Positions 1 through 8,049 of a DNA stretch of 64,000 nt are shown here, piece by piece. The DNA lies in the NCBI RefSeq assembly GCF_018599185.1, contig NZ_JAHFVL010000001.1, forward strand, positions 1,860,001 to 1,924,000, read 5' to 3'. The DNA comes from Rhodanobacter sp. LX-99. GTDB lineage: Bacteria; Pseudomonadota; Gammaproteobacteria; Xanthomonadales; Rhodanobacteraceae. Each line of letters begins with the position of its first letter. Position 1 is the stretch's first letter. The notes under the pieces are model-generated. The model ran no database searches. It was not told the origin of the DNA and saw only the letters and a list, made by a program, of their open reading frames with translations. A program made the translations under genes and the position numbers.

Positions 1-317
1 GCGACGTTGCGCATGTGATGGCACTTGTCCAGCACGCGCCATACTTCCGGCCCCAGGCCGAGTGTATGCGGCAGTGCCTGGAACACGATGTAGCGGTGAC
101 GGGCGCGATAGCCCTGGCTGCGCAACGCGGCCAGACACAATGCGTGCGCAGCGTTGTAGGCCAGGTCGAAGCGGCTTTCCAGCGCGAGCGATGCATTGCG
201 TGCATCGACCAGTCGCGCCCTGCCGGAGCGAAGCAAGCCCTCGAACTCCGCTGCATCTGTTGGCTCCACCGCCAACGGTTTGCCGGTGCCGACGAGGTTC
301 TCAAGCGACGAGGTCAT
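1..317 (-). CDS. HEPN-like protein, C-terminus cut by window edge
   Basis: An open frame starts at ATG 317 and runs off the left edge: 105 codons are visible, reading MTSSLENLVG at the N-terminus and ending DKCHHMRNV. The helical, Ala/Leu-rich composition with DLAYNAAHAL and a terminal HHMRN resembles small HEPN-domain proteins. Its start overlaps the end of the upstream MNT nucleotidyltransferase gene by 17 bases, so the two are translationally coupled. In the known MNT/HEPN family the HEPN partner is a putative RNase toxin and the MNT protein modifies or silences it. The catalytic R-x4-6-H motif cannot be verified because the C-terminus is missing. The family call is an inference from partial sequence plus the neighbour. 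Confidence 0.6.
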   Translation of the reverse strand, partial: MTSSLENLVGTGKPLAVEPTDAAEFEGLLRSGRARLVDARNASLALESRFDLAYNAAHALCLAALRSQGYRARHRYIVFQALPHTLGLGPEVWRVLDKCHHMRNV

Positions 318-948
318 GCTCGCCCCCGATCACCCAGAGCCGCGGCTGTGCCAGCACGCGGGTCACGAAGCTGTTGCCCGCGGCGATGCGCTTGTGCAGT
401 TCGTCGCGGGTATAGAGCGTGGGGTGGATCTCCCGGCCCAGGCGCTCGATCAGCGGATGCAGGGCGGCCATGACGTCCGCATAGGTCAGCGCATCCGACA
501 CCAGCATCAGGTCGATGTCGCTGGCAGCGGTGTCGGTGCCTTTGGCTACCGAGCCGTACACGAACGCGGCCGGAATGTGCGGAGCCAGAGGTGCCAACAT
601 TTCGCGCAAGGGAGCAACAAGACCAAAGGTCTTGCGCACGATGGATACAAGCTCGGCATGGATGGGCGAGGCCGGATCGGCGCGATAGCGCTTCTGATTG
701 CCGACGGGTTCCACCGCGATCAGGCCGCTACCGGCCAGCCGGGCGACCTCGCGCTGCACCGCGCCGCTGCCGGCACCGGTGGTCTGGATCAGTTCGCTGA
801 TGGTGAAGCTGCGGTCAGGCTGGCCGAACAGGCAGCCGAGGACGCGCTGCTGGGTGGCAGTGAACAATGCATCGGACAAGCCGGTGCTGGCGTAGAGCGC
901 CGCTGCTTCGCTGATTCTGCTGCTTGTCCTTCTACCCATATTGGGCAT
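301..948 (-). CDS. Winged-helix regulator fused to MNT nucleotidyltransferase
   Basis: The N-terminal part (about residues 10-85: ADALFTATQQRV-like region, then SELIQTTGAGSGAVQREVARL and RY) is a winged helix-turn-helix. The C-terminal half carries the nucleotidyltransferase signature GSVAKGTDTAASDIDLML, with Gly-Ser and the paired metal-binding Asp residues. This is the architecture of regulator-type MNT antitoxins. The HEPN-like gene overlaps its 3' end by 17 bases, supporting a toxin-antitoxin-like pair. Start choice is uncertain: in-frame ATGs lie at 969, 948 and 939, all inside operator-like repeats, with no clear Shine-Dalgarno sequence. I chose 948 (MPNMGRRTS, 215 aa). Autoregulation through the repeats is inferred. 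Confidence 0.75.
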   Translation of the reverse strand: MPNMGRRTSSRISEAAALYASTGLSDALFTATQQRVLGCLFGQPDRSFTISELIQTTGAGSGAVQREVARLAGSGLIAVEPVGNQKRYRADPASPIHAELVSIVRKTFGLVAPLREMLAPLAPHIPAAFVYGSVAKGTDTAASDIDLMLVSDALTYADVMAALHPLIERLGREIHPTLYTRDELHKRIAAGNSFVTRVLAQPRLWVIGGEHDLVA

Positions 949-969
949 GCTAATGCCCGAAATGGGCAT
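935..969. promoter_or_regulatory. Operator-like direct repeats at MNT regulator start
   Basis: Two copies of CCCNNNNTGGGCAT occupy 935-948 (CCCATATTGGGCAT) and 956-969 (CCCGAAATGGGCAT), spaced exactly 21 bp, about two helical turns. Each copy is itself partly palindromic (CCC...GGG), and GGGCAT 943-948 / ATGCCC 953-958 form an inverted repeat. They overlap the candidate start codons of the winged-helix/MNT gene, so self-repression is a reasonable inference. Confidence 0.5.
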
Positions 970-1246
970 ATGCAAGGGTCGTTTGGCGCCGGTGGGGCGG
1001 GCCGCGGCGATGACATGGCGAGGGCATGGATGCCCGAGTCGAGGCAACGCAGGGTGCCGGATATCCGGTCAAGCAAGAGCATCGCGCGACGCGTCAGGGC
1101 GGCCCGGATTCCCCGACGAGAACAAACCAGTTGGCCTGCGCAGACAACCGCTGGTCACAGCGAGTCTCCGCTCGTCACAAAGTGCCAGCAACGCGTCGCC
1201 CCCACCGCGCAGACTCGATCGCATAACATCCTGTCGAGGCACATGC

Positions 1247-2206
1247 ATGGCGCGCCATCCACTTCCCCTGCTCGCCTGCAGCCTCTTCGCGCTGGCCCTG
1301 TCCGGCCTCGCCGGCGCCCACACCGCCGACACGACACCCGCCACACCGGAGATCTTCGCGCCCGGCGCGATCTCCGGCCCGGCCGGCGTGGATTGCCTGA
1401 CCTTCGCGCCCGACGGCGCCACCGTCTACTTCGACCAGCAGGCGGGCTGGAACGGTTTCATCATGGAATCGCATCGCGTCGGCAACGGCTGGTCGACGCC
1501 GCAGATCGCGCCGTTCTCCGGGCAATGGCAGGACCACGATCCGGCGATGGCGCCGGACGGCTCGTTCCTGCTGTACACGTCCAACCGCGCCGCGGTGGCC
1601 GGAGGGCCGGCGCTGCACGGCGGCCAGCTGTGGCGGGTCGACCGCCGCGGCGACGGCTGGGGCGAACCGCAGCGATTGCCCGATGCGGTGAACGTGGGCA
1701 CCAGCGTCTACGCGCCCAGCGTGGCAGCCAACGGCGACGTGTACTACCAGCGGCGCGACGACGCTACGCACGAGTTCCACCTCTACCGCACCGCCTGGCG
1801 CGACGGCCGCTACCAGCCGCCGCAGCGGCTCGCGCTGGGCGATCCGGCCGCGCACGAACTGGATCCGGCAATCGCGCCGGACCAGTCGTTCATCGTGTTC
1901 GACGCCAACTACGCCGGCAAGGACAAGCCCGATCGGCTGTACATCGCCTTCCGCGAGGGCGACGGCTGGAGCGCGCCGGTCGACCTCGGCGATGCGGTGA
2001 ACCGCTACGAGCCGTGGGGTTCGCACCTGGGCCCGGACGCCCGCACCCTGTACTTCACCAGCAACCACACGGCGAAGACGAGCTACCCGCGCTCGCCCGC
2101 GCAGGCGCGTGCCGACCTGGCGCGCATGCGCGCGTGGGACAACGGCAACAACCATATCTGGCGGGTGTCGCTGGCGCCGTGGCTGGCGGTGCACCGCGCG
2201 CCGTGA
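1247..2206 (+). CDS. Secreted PD40/TolB-like beta-propeller protein
   Basis: 319 aa. The N-terminus MARHPLPLLACSLFALALSG is a signal peptide. The rest is built of WD40-like PD40 repeats, seen as recurrent blades such as FAPDGATVYF, MAPDGSFLLY, VAANGDVYY and IAPDQSFIVF. Such propellers are found in TolB and in periplasmic sensor or peptidase-accessory proteins; no catalytic residues are visible. The start at 1247 is favoured by GAGG at 1236-1239 and by giving a complete signal peptide. A paralogue follows 50 bases downstream on the same strand, sharing the WSTPQ-x-A-x-FSGQW blade sequence, so the pair probably arose by duplication and is co-transcribed. Specific function unknown. Confidence 0.8.
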   Translation: MARHPLPLLACSLFALALSGLAGAHTADTTPATPEIFAPGAISGPAGVDCLTFAPDGATVYFDQQAGWNGFIMESHRVGNGWSTPQIAPFSGQWQDHDPAMAPDGSFLLYTSNRAAVAGGPALHGGQLWRVDRRGDGWGEPQRLPDAVNVGTSVYAPSVAANGDVYYQRRDDATHEFHLYRTAWRDGRYQPPQRLALGDPAAHELDPAIAPDQSFIVFDANYAGKDKPDRLYIAFREGDGWSAPVDLGDAVNRYEPWGSHLGPDARTLYFTSNHTAKTSYPRSPAQARADLARMRAWDNGNNHIWRVSLAPWLAVHRAP

Positions 2207-2256
2207 ACCCGTTCCGTCCGCTGTCGCCGACGCGACCCATGCCACCTGGAGCAAGC

Positions 2257-3288
2257 ATGTCCCCACGCTACCTCATCCTCGCCGCCTGCCTCGCCGCCAC
2301 GCTCACCGCGCTGCCCGCCGCGCGGGCCGCCACCACCGGCGAGCTGCTCGGGCCCGGCGTGATTTCCACCGGATGGCAGGAAACCTCGGCCGCGCTGACG
2401 CCGGACGGCCAAACGCTGTACTTCATGCGCTCGGATTTCGCCGAAGCCGACGACACCATCATGGTTTCGCGGCGCGAAGGCGGCCGCTGGTCGACGCCGC
2501 AGGTGGCCGCGTTCTCCGGCCAGTGGCACGACTCCGAACCGACGCTGTCGCCCGACGGCGAGCGCCTGTACTTCGTCTCCAACCGGCCGCCGCGCCCGGG
2601 TGCGGCGCCGGTGATGGCCGAGATGAACGGGCGGCGTTTCCCCGGCACGAACCCGTGGTATGTCGCGCGGCAACCGAACGGCGCATGGGGTGCGCCGATC
2701 CACGTCGACGGTGCGCTCAACGACGGGGCGATGATCTACAACCCGTCGGTGGCGGCGAACGGCGACCTCTATTTTTCGGCGCATCGCGCGGATTCCGGCA
2801 AGGCGTACCAGATCTACGTGGCACGCGACCACGGCCACGCCGCGCCCGAGCGGCTGCCGCTGGGTGACTTGGCGAACAATCGCATGGATCCGGCGATCGA
2901 TCCGCAAGGCCGCTTCCTGCTCTACGCCGGCAACGAGGGCGACGCGCTGGGCAGCGCCGACATCTACATCGTGTTCCGCCAGCCGGACGGCGGCTGGGGC
3001 AAGCCCGAACACCTGGACGGCGACGTCAACAGCCGCACGCTGGAGAATGCGCCGTCGCTGGGGCCGGCGTTCGGCGAGCTGTACGTATCGAGCGCGCGCC
3101 GCGACGACGTGCATTTCCCCAAGCCCCGCGACGATGCGGCCTCGCTGCAACGGCGCCTGCAGTCGCCATTGAACGGCTCGCGCAACCTCTGGCGCTTCGA
3201 CATCTCCGCCCTGCTGCGTGCGCACGGCATCACGCCGGCGGCGGACGCCGCCCCGGCCCGCCGCACTTCCGCGAAGAAACCTGCATGA
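2257..3288 (+). CDS. Secreted PD40 beta-propeller protein, paralogue of upstream gene
   Basis: 343 aa with signal peptide (MSPRYLILAACLAATLTALP, cleavage likely after ARA). PD40 blades are visible as LTPDGQTLYFM, LSPDGERLYFVS, VAANGDLYFS and IDPQGRFLLYAG. The C-terminus is basic and Ala-rich (TSAKKPA). GGAG at 2248-2251 precedes ATG 2257; an in-frame ATG at 2239 is possible but lacks this spacing. It follows its paralogue closely and shares the WSTPQ...FSGQW segment. Probably a periplasmic or secreted binding propeller; substrate unknown. Confidence 0.8.
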   Translation: MSPRYLILAACLAATLTALPAARAATTGELLGPGVISTGWQETSAALTPDGQTLYFMRSDFAEADDTIMVSRREGGRWSTPQVAAFSGQWHDSEPTLSPDGERLYFVSNRPPRPGAAPVMAEMNGRRFPGTNPWYVARQPNGAWGAPIHVDGALNDGAMIYNPSVAANGDLYFSAHRADSGKAYQIYVARDHGHAAPERLPLGDLANNRMDPAIDPQGRFLLYAGNEGDALGSADIYIVFRQPDGGWGKPEHLDGDVNSRTLENAPSLGPAFGELYVSSARRDDVHFPKPRDDAASLQRRLQSPLNGSRNLWRFDISALLRAHGITPAADAAPARRTSAKKPA

Positions 3289-3309
3289 ATTCCCGCTGCT
3301 GAAGGTGCG

Positions 3310-3675
3310 CTACACCCACACGTCGTTCTGCGCGGTATAGGCACCGCCGGCATCGCCGGTGTTGACCACGCCGCGTGGCTCGACAAGCATGACGCAGCAT
3401 TCCTGCTCGGCCACGGGGCGATGCTCCACGCCTTTGGGTACGACGTACATTTCCCCGGCAGCGAGCGGGATGGCCTTGTCCCTGAACTCGAGCGTCATGG
3501 CGCCCTCGAGGACGATGAAGACTTCATCCGTGTCCGCATGCGAATGCCAGACGAACTCGCCCTGCAGCTTGACGAGCTTGAACTGGTAGTCATTCATCTC
3601 GGCAATGACGCGGGGTGACCAGTGTTCCGAGAACCGGGTGAGCTTGTCGCGCAAGTTGATCGCACGGTCCGTCAT
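3310..3675 (-). CDS. Cupin domain protein
   Basis: 121 aa single-domain cupin. The first cupin motif appears as [18 protein letters not shown] (residues about 43-60, His44, His46 and Glu51 as metal ligands), the second as [12 protein letters not shown] with His85. Small cupins of this kind bind a metal and act as isomerases, dioxygenases or sensors; the substrate cannot be told. Its ATG overlaps the stop of the upstream ABM-domain gene (ATGA), so the two form a coupled pair. A Cys-Cys pair (ECC) follows the second motif. Confidence 0.85.
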   Translation of the reverse strand: MTDRAINLRDKLTRFSEHWSPRVIAEMNDYQFKLVKLQGEFVWHSHADTDEVFIVLEGAMTLEFRDKAIPLAAGEMYVVPKGVEHRPVAEQECCVMLVEPRGVVNTGDAGGAYTAQNDVWV

Positions 3676-3989
3676 CGCGCACCTGACTGCACGTTGTCTT
3701 TCACATACTGCGGCGTCGTGCTGCGGATCTCGCCCGGCTCGGCAAGCAGCGCATGCGTGTCCCGCTGATAGTCGTGGAACCAGGGTTGCTGCGCGAACTC
3801 CCGGATGCCGGCCTGATCGCCGAGTCCGAACACGATGATCCTGTCGGGGTCGCTGTCGTCGTAGCAATAGTAGAAGTTGAGCGCGCTGCCGGCGATGTAG
3901 TCGCGGGCGTATTTTTCCCATACGCGCCTGACCTCGTCGCGCTGGCCGGGTTTGGCCTTGAGCATCACGAGACTCGCACTTTTGTTCAT
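3672..3989 (-). CDS. Antibiotic biosynthesis monooxygenase (ABM) fold protein
   Basis: 105 aa dimeric alpha/beta-barrel (ABM) type protein. The start segment [22 protein letters not shown] and the middle [17 protein letters not shown] plus PWFHDY resemble small monooxygenases of the YgiN/ABM group. GAGGAGA just upstream supports ATG 3989. Its stop overlaps the cupin start by four bases. With the cupin it may detoxify or oxidise a small aromatic compound, but this is inference. The 177 bases upstream (3990-4166) hold no gene and no structure I recognise. Confidence 0.75.
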   Translation of the reverse strand: MNKSASLVMLKAKPGQRDEVRRVWEKYARDYIAGSALNFYYCYDDSDPDRIIVFGLGDQAGIREFAQQPWFHDYQRDTHALLAEPGEIRSTTPQYVKDNVQSGAR

Positions 3990-4166
3990 CGCATTCTCCT
4001 CGGGTTCGCCGGCTCCGCGGTCGTTGTGTCCGCCCGCCAAACACCAGGACGCGCCAGGAGCCGCAATCGTGACATGCCGCCCGGGGCTCCGTGATCAGGG
4101 CGGCAGCCAGATGGCGGGCTGGAGCATGCGGAGCGGTGGCTCGTGTCCGCCCTGCGGCGGGCGCAT

Positions 4167-5354
4167 CTAGCGCTGCACGATGTGCGCGAACCATTCCCAG
4201 CCGCGCACGCGTTCGGTGATCAGCTTGGTGCAGGTCAGCATCGGCACCGCCAGCAGGGCGCCGGGGATGCCCCACAGCCAGCCCCACACCAGCAGCCACA
4301 GCAGGATCGCGATGGGCGACAGCCGCATGCTGGCGCCCTGGATGAACGGCGTGATCAGGTTGCCTTCCACCGCGGTGATGCCGGCGAAGGTCAGCACCGG
4401 CAGGAACACTTCGAGACTGGCATCGTTCGCGTAGAGCATGCATACGATCGCCAGCACGGTGGTGGTGACGATCGCGCCGACGTAGGGAATGAAGTTGGCG
4501 AACATCGCCACCGCGCCCCACAGCAGCGGGTCGGGCACCTTGTACAACCACAGCATGCCGGCGGTGACCGCGCCGAGGCTGGCGTTGATCAGCAGCGCGG
4601 TCAGCAGGTAGCGCGACACCTCGGTCTGGATGCCGCGCACGATGGTCACCGCGTGGCGCTTGTAGGCGAAGCCGGGGGTGATCTCCACCAGCCGGCGCAG
4701 CATCGAGTCGCCGTAGATCAGGAAGAAGAACACCAGCAGCAGCACGCTGAGCACGGCCGCCAGCACCTTCGGCGCAGTCGAGACCACGTCCCAGGCGCTG
4801 ATCGAGACCGGCGCGGACTGCGGCACGGCCGCGCGGGTGCTGGAACCGCTGCTGACCAGGGTCTGGGTGGCGCGGTTGGCCGCCTCCAGCGGCTTGGTGA
4901 AGCTGCGCAGTTTCGGCACGAAGCTGCGGATCGCCGTGGGCGCGCCATGGAACCAGCCGATCGCCGGCTGCGCCAGCAGGCCCACGCCGCTGCCGATGCC
5001 GACGATCAGGCCGAGCATCAGCGCGCTGGCGGTGAGCCAGCGCGGCAGGCGGATGCGCGTGCCGAAGGCGACGATCGGGTTCAACGCCAACCCGATGAAT
5101 GCGGCCAGCACCAGCGGAATCAGCAAGGCCTTGGTCAGGGTGATGGTGTACAGCAGCGCCAGCAGCAGCAGCGCGTTCAGCACCATGCGAACCGCATGCA
5201 GGTGCCGGCGCATGCCGCGCGCGGCATTCAACTGGCGCAGCCCATGGCGAACCGCCGTCTCTGCCGCCGCCGGCTCCGCCGGGACGGCGATGGAACCAGC
5301 CTCGGCCGCGCCTTCGTCCGGCGCGGGCGGGAACAACTGTTCGGGCTCGCTCAT
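4167..5354 (-). CDS. AI-2E family transporter (PerM/TqsA-like permease)
   Basis: 395 aa inner-membrane protein. After an acidic Pro/Ala/Glu-rich N-terminus (1-35) come about eight hydrophobic segments, beginning [20 protein letters not shown]. It contains the family hallmarks FIPYVGA and [14 protein letters not shown]-2E permeases export autoinducer-2 or other solutes or ions; substrate is not predictable. It is the last gene of a tightly overlapping set: its ATG overlaps the stop of the YqjK-like gene by four bases. The C-terminus is basic and short. Confidence 0.88.
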   Translation of the reverse strand: MSEPEQLFPPAPDEGAAEAGSIAVPAEPAAAETAVRHGLRQLNAARGMRRHLHAVRMVLNALLLLALLYTITLTKALLIPLVLAAFIGLALNPIVAFGTRIRLPRWLTASALMLGLIVGIGSGVGLLAQPAIGWFHGAPTAIRSFVPKLRSFTKPLEAANRATQTLVSSGSSTRAAVPQSAPVSISAWDVVSTAPKVLAAVLSVLLLVFFFLIYGDSMLRRLVEITPGFAYKRHAVTIVRGIQTEVSRYLLTALLINASLGAVTAGMLWLYKVPDPLLWGAVAMFANFIPYVGAIVTTTVLAIVCMLYANDASLEVFLPVLTFAGITAVEGNLITPFIQGASMRLSPIAILLWLLVWGWLWGIPGALLAVPMLTCTKLITERVRGWEWFAHIVQR

Positions 5355-5671
5355 GCCGGCTCGCCGCCCTCGGCATCCGCTGCAGCAGCGGCGCGCGGCA
5401 TCGCGCCCAGCTCCGCGATCAATCGCACGCCATGGGCCACCACCTCGGCCACGCCGCCACCGAGCAGCGGACCCAGCCCCGGCACCCGCAGCGGATGCAC
5501 GCCGAGGCTGCCCAGCACGAAGCCGGCACCGGCGGCAACGCCCACCGTCGTCAGCGGATGCGCGCGGCCGCGCACCAGCAGGGCCGCCGCCGGCGTGGTC
5601 AACGCATGCCGCGCCGTGCGCATGCGCAACTGGGCGGCCCGCACCTTCGCCACGCGATCGAACATGCTCAT
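5351..5671 (-). CDS. YqjK-like small hydrophobic protein
   Basis: 106 aa. A basic N-terminus ([20 protein letters not shown]) is followed by a Gly/Val/Leu-rich hydrophobic stretch ([20 protein letters not shown]) that could insert in the membrane, and an Ala/Glu-rich tail. AGGAGG lies at ideal spacing before ATG 5671. Position after YqjD- and YqjE-like genes suggests the YqjK slot of the enterobacterial yqjDEK arrangement, but sequence similarity is not demonstrable by eye. It overlaps both neighbours by four bases. Confidence 0.6.
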   Translation of the reverse strand: MSMFDRVAKVRAAQLRMRTARHALTTPAAALLVRGRAHPLTTVGVAAGAGFVLGSLGVHPLRVPGLGPLLGGGVAEVVAHGVRLIAELGAMPRAAAAADAEGGEPA

Positions 5672-6141
5672 GGCCGCTCCTCCTGCCGAGTGTCCTGCCC
5701 GGCCGTGCCGCCGGCTTCGGCCTTGTGCAGGGTCTCGCGCATCATCGCACTCCATTCGCCGCGTGTGGCGGGCAGGCTCATCCAGTGCATGCAGCGGCGG
5801 AACAGCGCGATCGCGCCCAGCAGGAACAGCAGCTGCAGCAACGCCAACGCCAGCAATGCCCAGATCCACGAACCGAACCACGCCGCCAGCAGCACGCCGA
5901 CCAGGCCAAGCAGGGTCAGGCCGAGGGCGACTCCGGCCACGGTGGCGGCCAGCGCCGCCAGCAGCAGCCACGAGATCGCGCTGCGCGCCAGTCCCAGCTC
6001 CGCCGCCAGCAGCTGCATCTGCGCGCCGAACAGCCGCTTGACCGCACGCGCGAGCTGTCCAACCTCGGCCAGCAAGCCAGACGACGGCGGCGCCGGATCC
6101 GGCGCCGCCGCTGTGCGGGGTGACTCACCCTCGTCGTGCAT
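5668..6141 (-). CDS. Phage holin superfamily / YqjE-like membrane protein
   Basis: 157 aa. An Ala/Pro-rich cytoplasmic N-terminus and an amphipathic helix (LAEVGQLARAVKRLFGAQMQ) precede two transmembrane helices (WLLLAALAATVAGVALGLTL and WIWALLALALLQLLFLLGAI). This is the Phage_holin_3_6/YqjE layout found in inner-membrane proteins of stationary phase, not a true phage lysis gene. Start MHDEGESPRT at 6141 was chosen because upstream codons are atypical; an in-frame ATG at 6267 would overlap the YqjD-like gene. It lies 23 bases after that gene and overlaps the next by four. Confidence 0.75.
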   Translation of the reverse strand: MHDEGESPRTAAAPDPAPPSSGLLAEVGQLARAVKRLFGAQMQLLAAELGLARSAISWLLLAALAATVAGVALGLTLLGLVGVLLAAWFGSWIWALLALALLQLLFLLGAIALFRRCMHWMSLPATRGEWSAMMRETLHKAEAGGTAGQDTRQEERP

Positions 6142-6164
6142 TCCCGGCCCCTGTGTCGCGTCGC

Positions 6165-6527
6165 TCAACGTCGCAGGATACGGCCGATCAGCCAGCCGGC
6201 GCCGAGCGCGATGGCGACCGACTGCACCGGCTTCTCGCGCACGTAGTCGCGTACCTGTTCCAGCCACGCGTCGGCGCGGTCCATCGTCTCGTCATAGACC
6301 TCGCGGCCACGCTCGCTGGCCCGTGCGGCCTTGTCGCTGGCCTTGTGGGCCACGCCGGCAGCCTTGTCGGTGGCATGGTGCAGGCCTTCCTCGACATGGT
6401 CCGCGGCGCGATCCACCTTTTCCTTGGTGGCGGCCACCGCCTCGGAAGTGGCCTGCTTGATCCGTTCGGCGCGTTCGTCGATGCGATCGCCGACGGCCTG
6501 TTCGGGGGTCTGGACTTGCTTGTTCAT
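6165..6527 (-). CDS. DUF883 / YqjD-ElaB-like membrane-anchored protein
   Basis: 120 aa. Residues 1-90 form a highly charged amphipathic helix with alternating Ala/Lys/Glu (ATSEAVAATKEKVDRAADHV); the C-terminus has REKPVQSVAIALGAGWLIGRILRR, a single membrane anchor with the PVQSVAIA-GAGWLIG motif typical of YqjD/ElaB. In E. coli such proteins bind ribosomes at the inner membrane in stationary phase; that role is carried over by family only. CCGGAG upstream supports ATG 6527. First gene of the four-gene overlapping operon running to the AI-2E permease. Confidence 0.85.
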   Translation of the reverse strand: MNKQVQTPEQAVGDRIDERAERIKQATSEAVAATKEKVDRAADHVEEGLHHATDKAAGVAHKASDKAARASERGREVYDETMDRADAWLEQVRDYVREKPVQSVAIALGAGWLIGRILRR

Positions 6528-6581
6528 TGCATGCTCCGGAGAAGACTGATGGTGGCACAGACGCGATGCGACGGCCGGCCG

Positions 6582-6737
6582 TCAACTGGCGCGGCGGAAG
6601 AACGCGATGATCGCCAGAATCAGGAAAATGACAAACAGGATCTTCGCGATGCCGGCAGCGGCGCCCGCGATGCCGCCAAAACCCAGCACGGCGGCGATGA
6701 TCGCGATGACCAGGAAAACCAGGGCGTAGTGAAGCAT
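6582..6737 (-). CDS. DUF1328 small membrane protein (YtjA-like)
   Basis: 51 aa: [20 protein letters not shown], then [20 protein letters not shown] and a short basic end. Two hydrophobic helices separated by GGIAG are the DUF1328/YtjA signature. GAGGAT precedes ATG 6737. It lies 54 bases upstream of the YqjD-like gene on the same strand and may be a separate leader gene of that envelope-stress-type cluster. Function unknown. Confidence 0.85.
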   Translation of the reverse strand: MLHYALVFLVIAIIAAVLGFGGIAGAAAGIAKILFVIFLILAIIAFFRRAS

Positions 6738-6873
6738 GGGGGCATCCTCTTTGTAGTGAATGGCGGTCGTGGGGAAACCGCCTGCCGTCATTCACCCATA
6801 GCCCGTGCCATGCGGGTGTGAAGAGAGCCGGCACCGCCCTGCACGCGATGCCGACGTATGCGCCGGCATGTGT

Positions 6874-7497
6874 TCAGCCGGCGACCGCCGGGTTCAGGCT
6901 GTAGGTGCCGACCAGCTCCGCCTCGGCCAGCACGTGGCCGACCATCGCCGCGCGCAGTTCGGCCAGCGAAAAGCCCTTGGTCAGCGGCAGCGCGGCCACG
7001 TCGAGCGCGTGAACCTTGAAGTGATAGTGATGCAGCAGCGCGTCGTTCCACGGCGGGCACGGGCCGTCGTAGCCGAGGTACTCGCCGCCCATGTCGGCAT
7101 CGCCGCTGAACCAGCCGGTGAAGTCGTTCACGCCCTGCACGCTGCCCGGCGGACCGAACGGCTCGCGCTTGCCGCGCGGGGTGACCTCGTCGCTGCAGGC
7201 GCCGGCGGCGAGCTCGCCGCATTCGGCGGGGATGTTCGCCATCAGCCAGTGCGTGAATTCCACCCGCGGCAGGTCCGCAGGCACGCTGCGGCCTTCCTGG
7301 TTCACGTCGTCGCCGCGGCTGGGCACGTCGGTGTCGATGCAGGTGAGCACGAACGAGCGGGTGGCGGACGGCGCGTTCTTCCAGGCCAGGTGCGGGCTCA
7401 GGTTGTCCGACAGCGCGAACGGCTCGGCGCGCTTGCCGAAGGCGAATTCAGCCGGGATCGGCTGGCCGTTCTCGAAATTGTCGCTGCGTAGTTGCAT
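6874..7497 (-). CDS. PEBP family protein (YbhB/YbcL-like)
   Basis: 207 aa phosphatidylethanolamine-binding-protein fold. Landmarks are LSPHLAWKNAP near residue 35, CIDTDVP near 54-60 (equivalent to the DPDAP ligand loop), THWLMANIPA near 83 and GYDGPCPP...HHYHFKVHALD near 140-165. Bacterial members are thought to bind small anionic ligands and possibly modulate signalling; no enzymatic activity is established. No signal peptide is visible, so it is cytoplasmic. GGAGA precedes ATG 7497. It stands alone, followed by the inverted-repeat cluster at 7531. Confidence 0.85.
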   Translation of the reverse strand: MQLRSDNFENGQPIPAEFAFGKRAEPFALSDNLSPHLAWKNAPSATRSFVLTCIDTDVPSRGDDVNQEGRSVPADLPRVEFTHWLMANIPAECGELAAGACSDEVTPRGKREPFGPPGSVQGVNDFTGWFSGDADMGGEYLGYDGPCPPWNDALLHHYHFKVHALDVAALPLTKGFSLAELRAAMVGHVLAEAELVGTYSLNPAVAG

Positions 7498-7530
7498 GGG
7501 GTGTCTCCGCTCGGGTTGCATGGAACGTGG

Positions 7531-7608
7531 AGTGCGATTCCTGCCTGCGCAGGAATGACGGCGGCGGGGCTCTTATCTCGTCATTCCTGCGCAGGCAGGA
7601 ATCGCACT
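7531..7608. repeat. 30-bp inverted repeat pair (GTCATTCC type)
   Basis: Arms 7531-7560 and 7579-7608 are perfect reverse complements of 30 bases, with an 18-base loop. Each arm itself contains ATTCCTGC...GCAGGAAT. This is a REP/REPIN-like element at the 3' end of the GIY-YIG gene and in front of the PEBP gene; it may act as a transcription boundary. Confidence 0.85.
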
Positions 7609-7615
7609 TCAACAG

Positions 7616-7909
7616 CTACAGAATAGTCGGATACAAGTCCCGCCACTCGGCATTGCCTTCGTTGATCAACCGCATCTTCCAGTCGCGCTTCCAGGCCTTG
7701 AGCGTCTTCTCGCGCAGGATCGCCGACTCCATGGTGGGATGAAGTTCGTACCACACCAGCGTATGCACACCGTAGCGGTGGGTATAACCCATCACCACAT
7801 CGTTCCTGTGTTGCCAGATACGTTTGACCAGATCGCTGGTGACGCCGATATAAAGAACGCCATTCTTCTTGCTGGCCAGCATGTAGACGCAGGGTTGTCG
7901 CCGGTCCAT
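7616..7909 (-). CDS. GIY-YIG domain protein (UPF0213-like nuclease)
   Basis: 97 aa consisting only of a GIY-YIG domain: VYMLASKKNGVLYIGVTSDL (residues 8-27), KRIWQHRN with the conserved Arg, and ESAILREKTLKAWKR with the likely catalytic Glu. Single-domain members are putative DNA endonucleases of uncertain function. GAGG before 7909 supports that start; ATG 7924 is also in frame. The gene is bracketed at both ends by copies of the same inverted repeat (7531-7608 and 7928-8027), with its 3' end only 8 bases from one copy, suggesting that gene and repeats may have moved or spread together. Confidence 0.88.
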   Translation of the reverse strand: MDRRQPCVYMLASKKNGVLYIGVTSDLVKRIWQHRNDVVMGYTHRYGVHTLVWYELHPTMESAILREKTLKAWKRDWKMRLINEGNAEWRDLYPTIL

Positions 7910-7927
7910 GGCTATGCCTCGCATGGA

Positions 7928-8027
7928 AGTGCGATTCCTGCCTTCGCAGGAATGACGATGGTGTGGGTGATGAGTGAGCGTGTGACCTTTTTCCCTTTGT
8001 CATTCCTGCGAAGGCAGGAATCGCACT
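7928..8027. repeat. Second copy of the GTCATTCC inverted repeat pair
   Basis: Arms 7928-7957 and 7998-8027 match as inverted repeats with one mismatch over 30 bases and a 40-base loop. The arms differ from the 7531 copy by the central CTGCGC to CTTCGC change. They lie directly upstream of the GIY-YIG start codon and end 22 bases beyond the sorbosone-dehydrogenase-like stop. Confidence 0.85.
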
Positions 8028-8049
8028 TCGCGCAGGAACGACGCGGGAC

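Noticed and set aside
4143..6041. A 632-codon + strand open frame
   Set aside because: Opposite-strand shadow of the AI-2E permease and YqjK/YqjE-like genes; low-complexity His/Gln/Arg composition.
5668..6141. Holin-family protein as evidence of a prophage
   Set aside because: No other phage gene nearby; the protein is the YqjE-type housekeeping member.
7531..8027. Repeats considered as a short CRISPR array
   Set aside because: Units are inverted, not direct, with unequal spacing and a gene between them.
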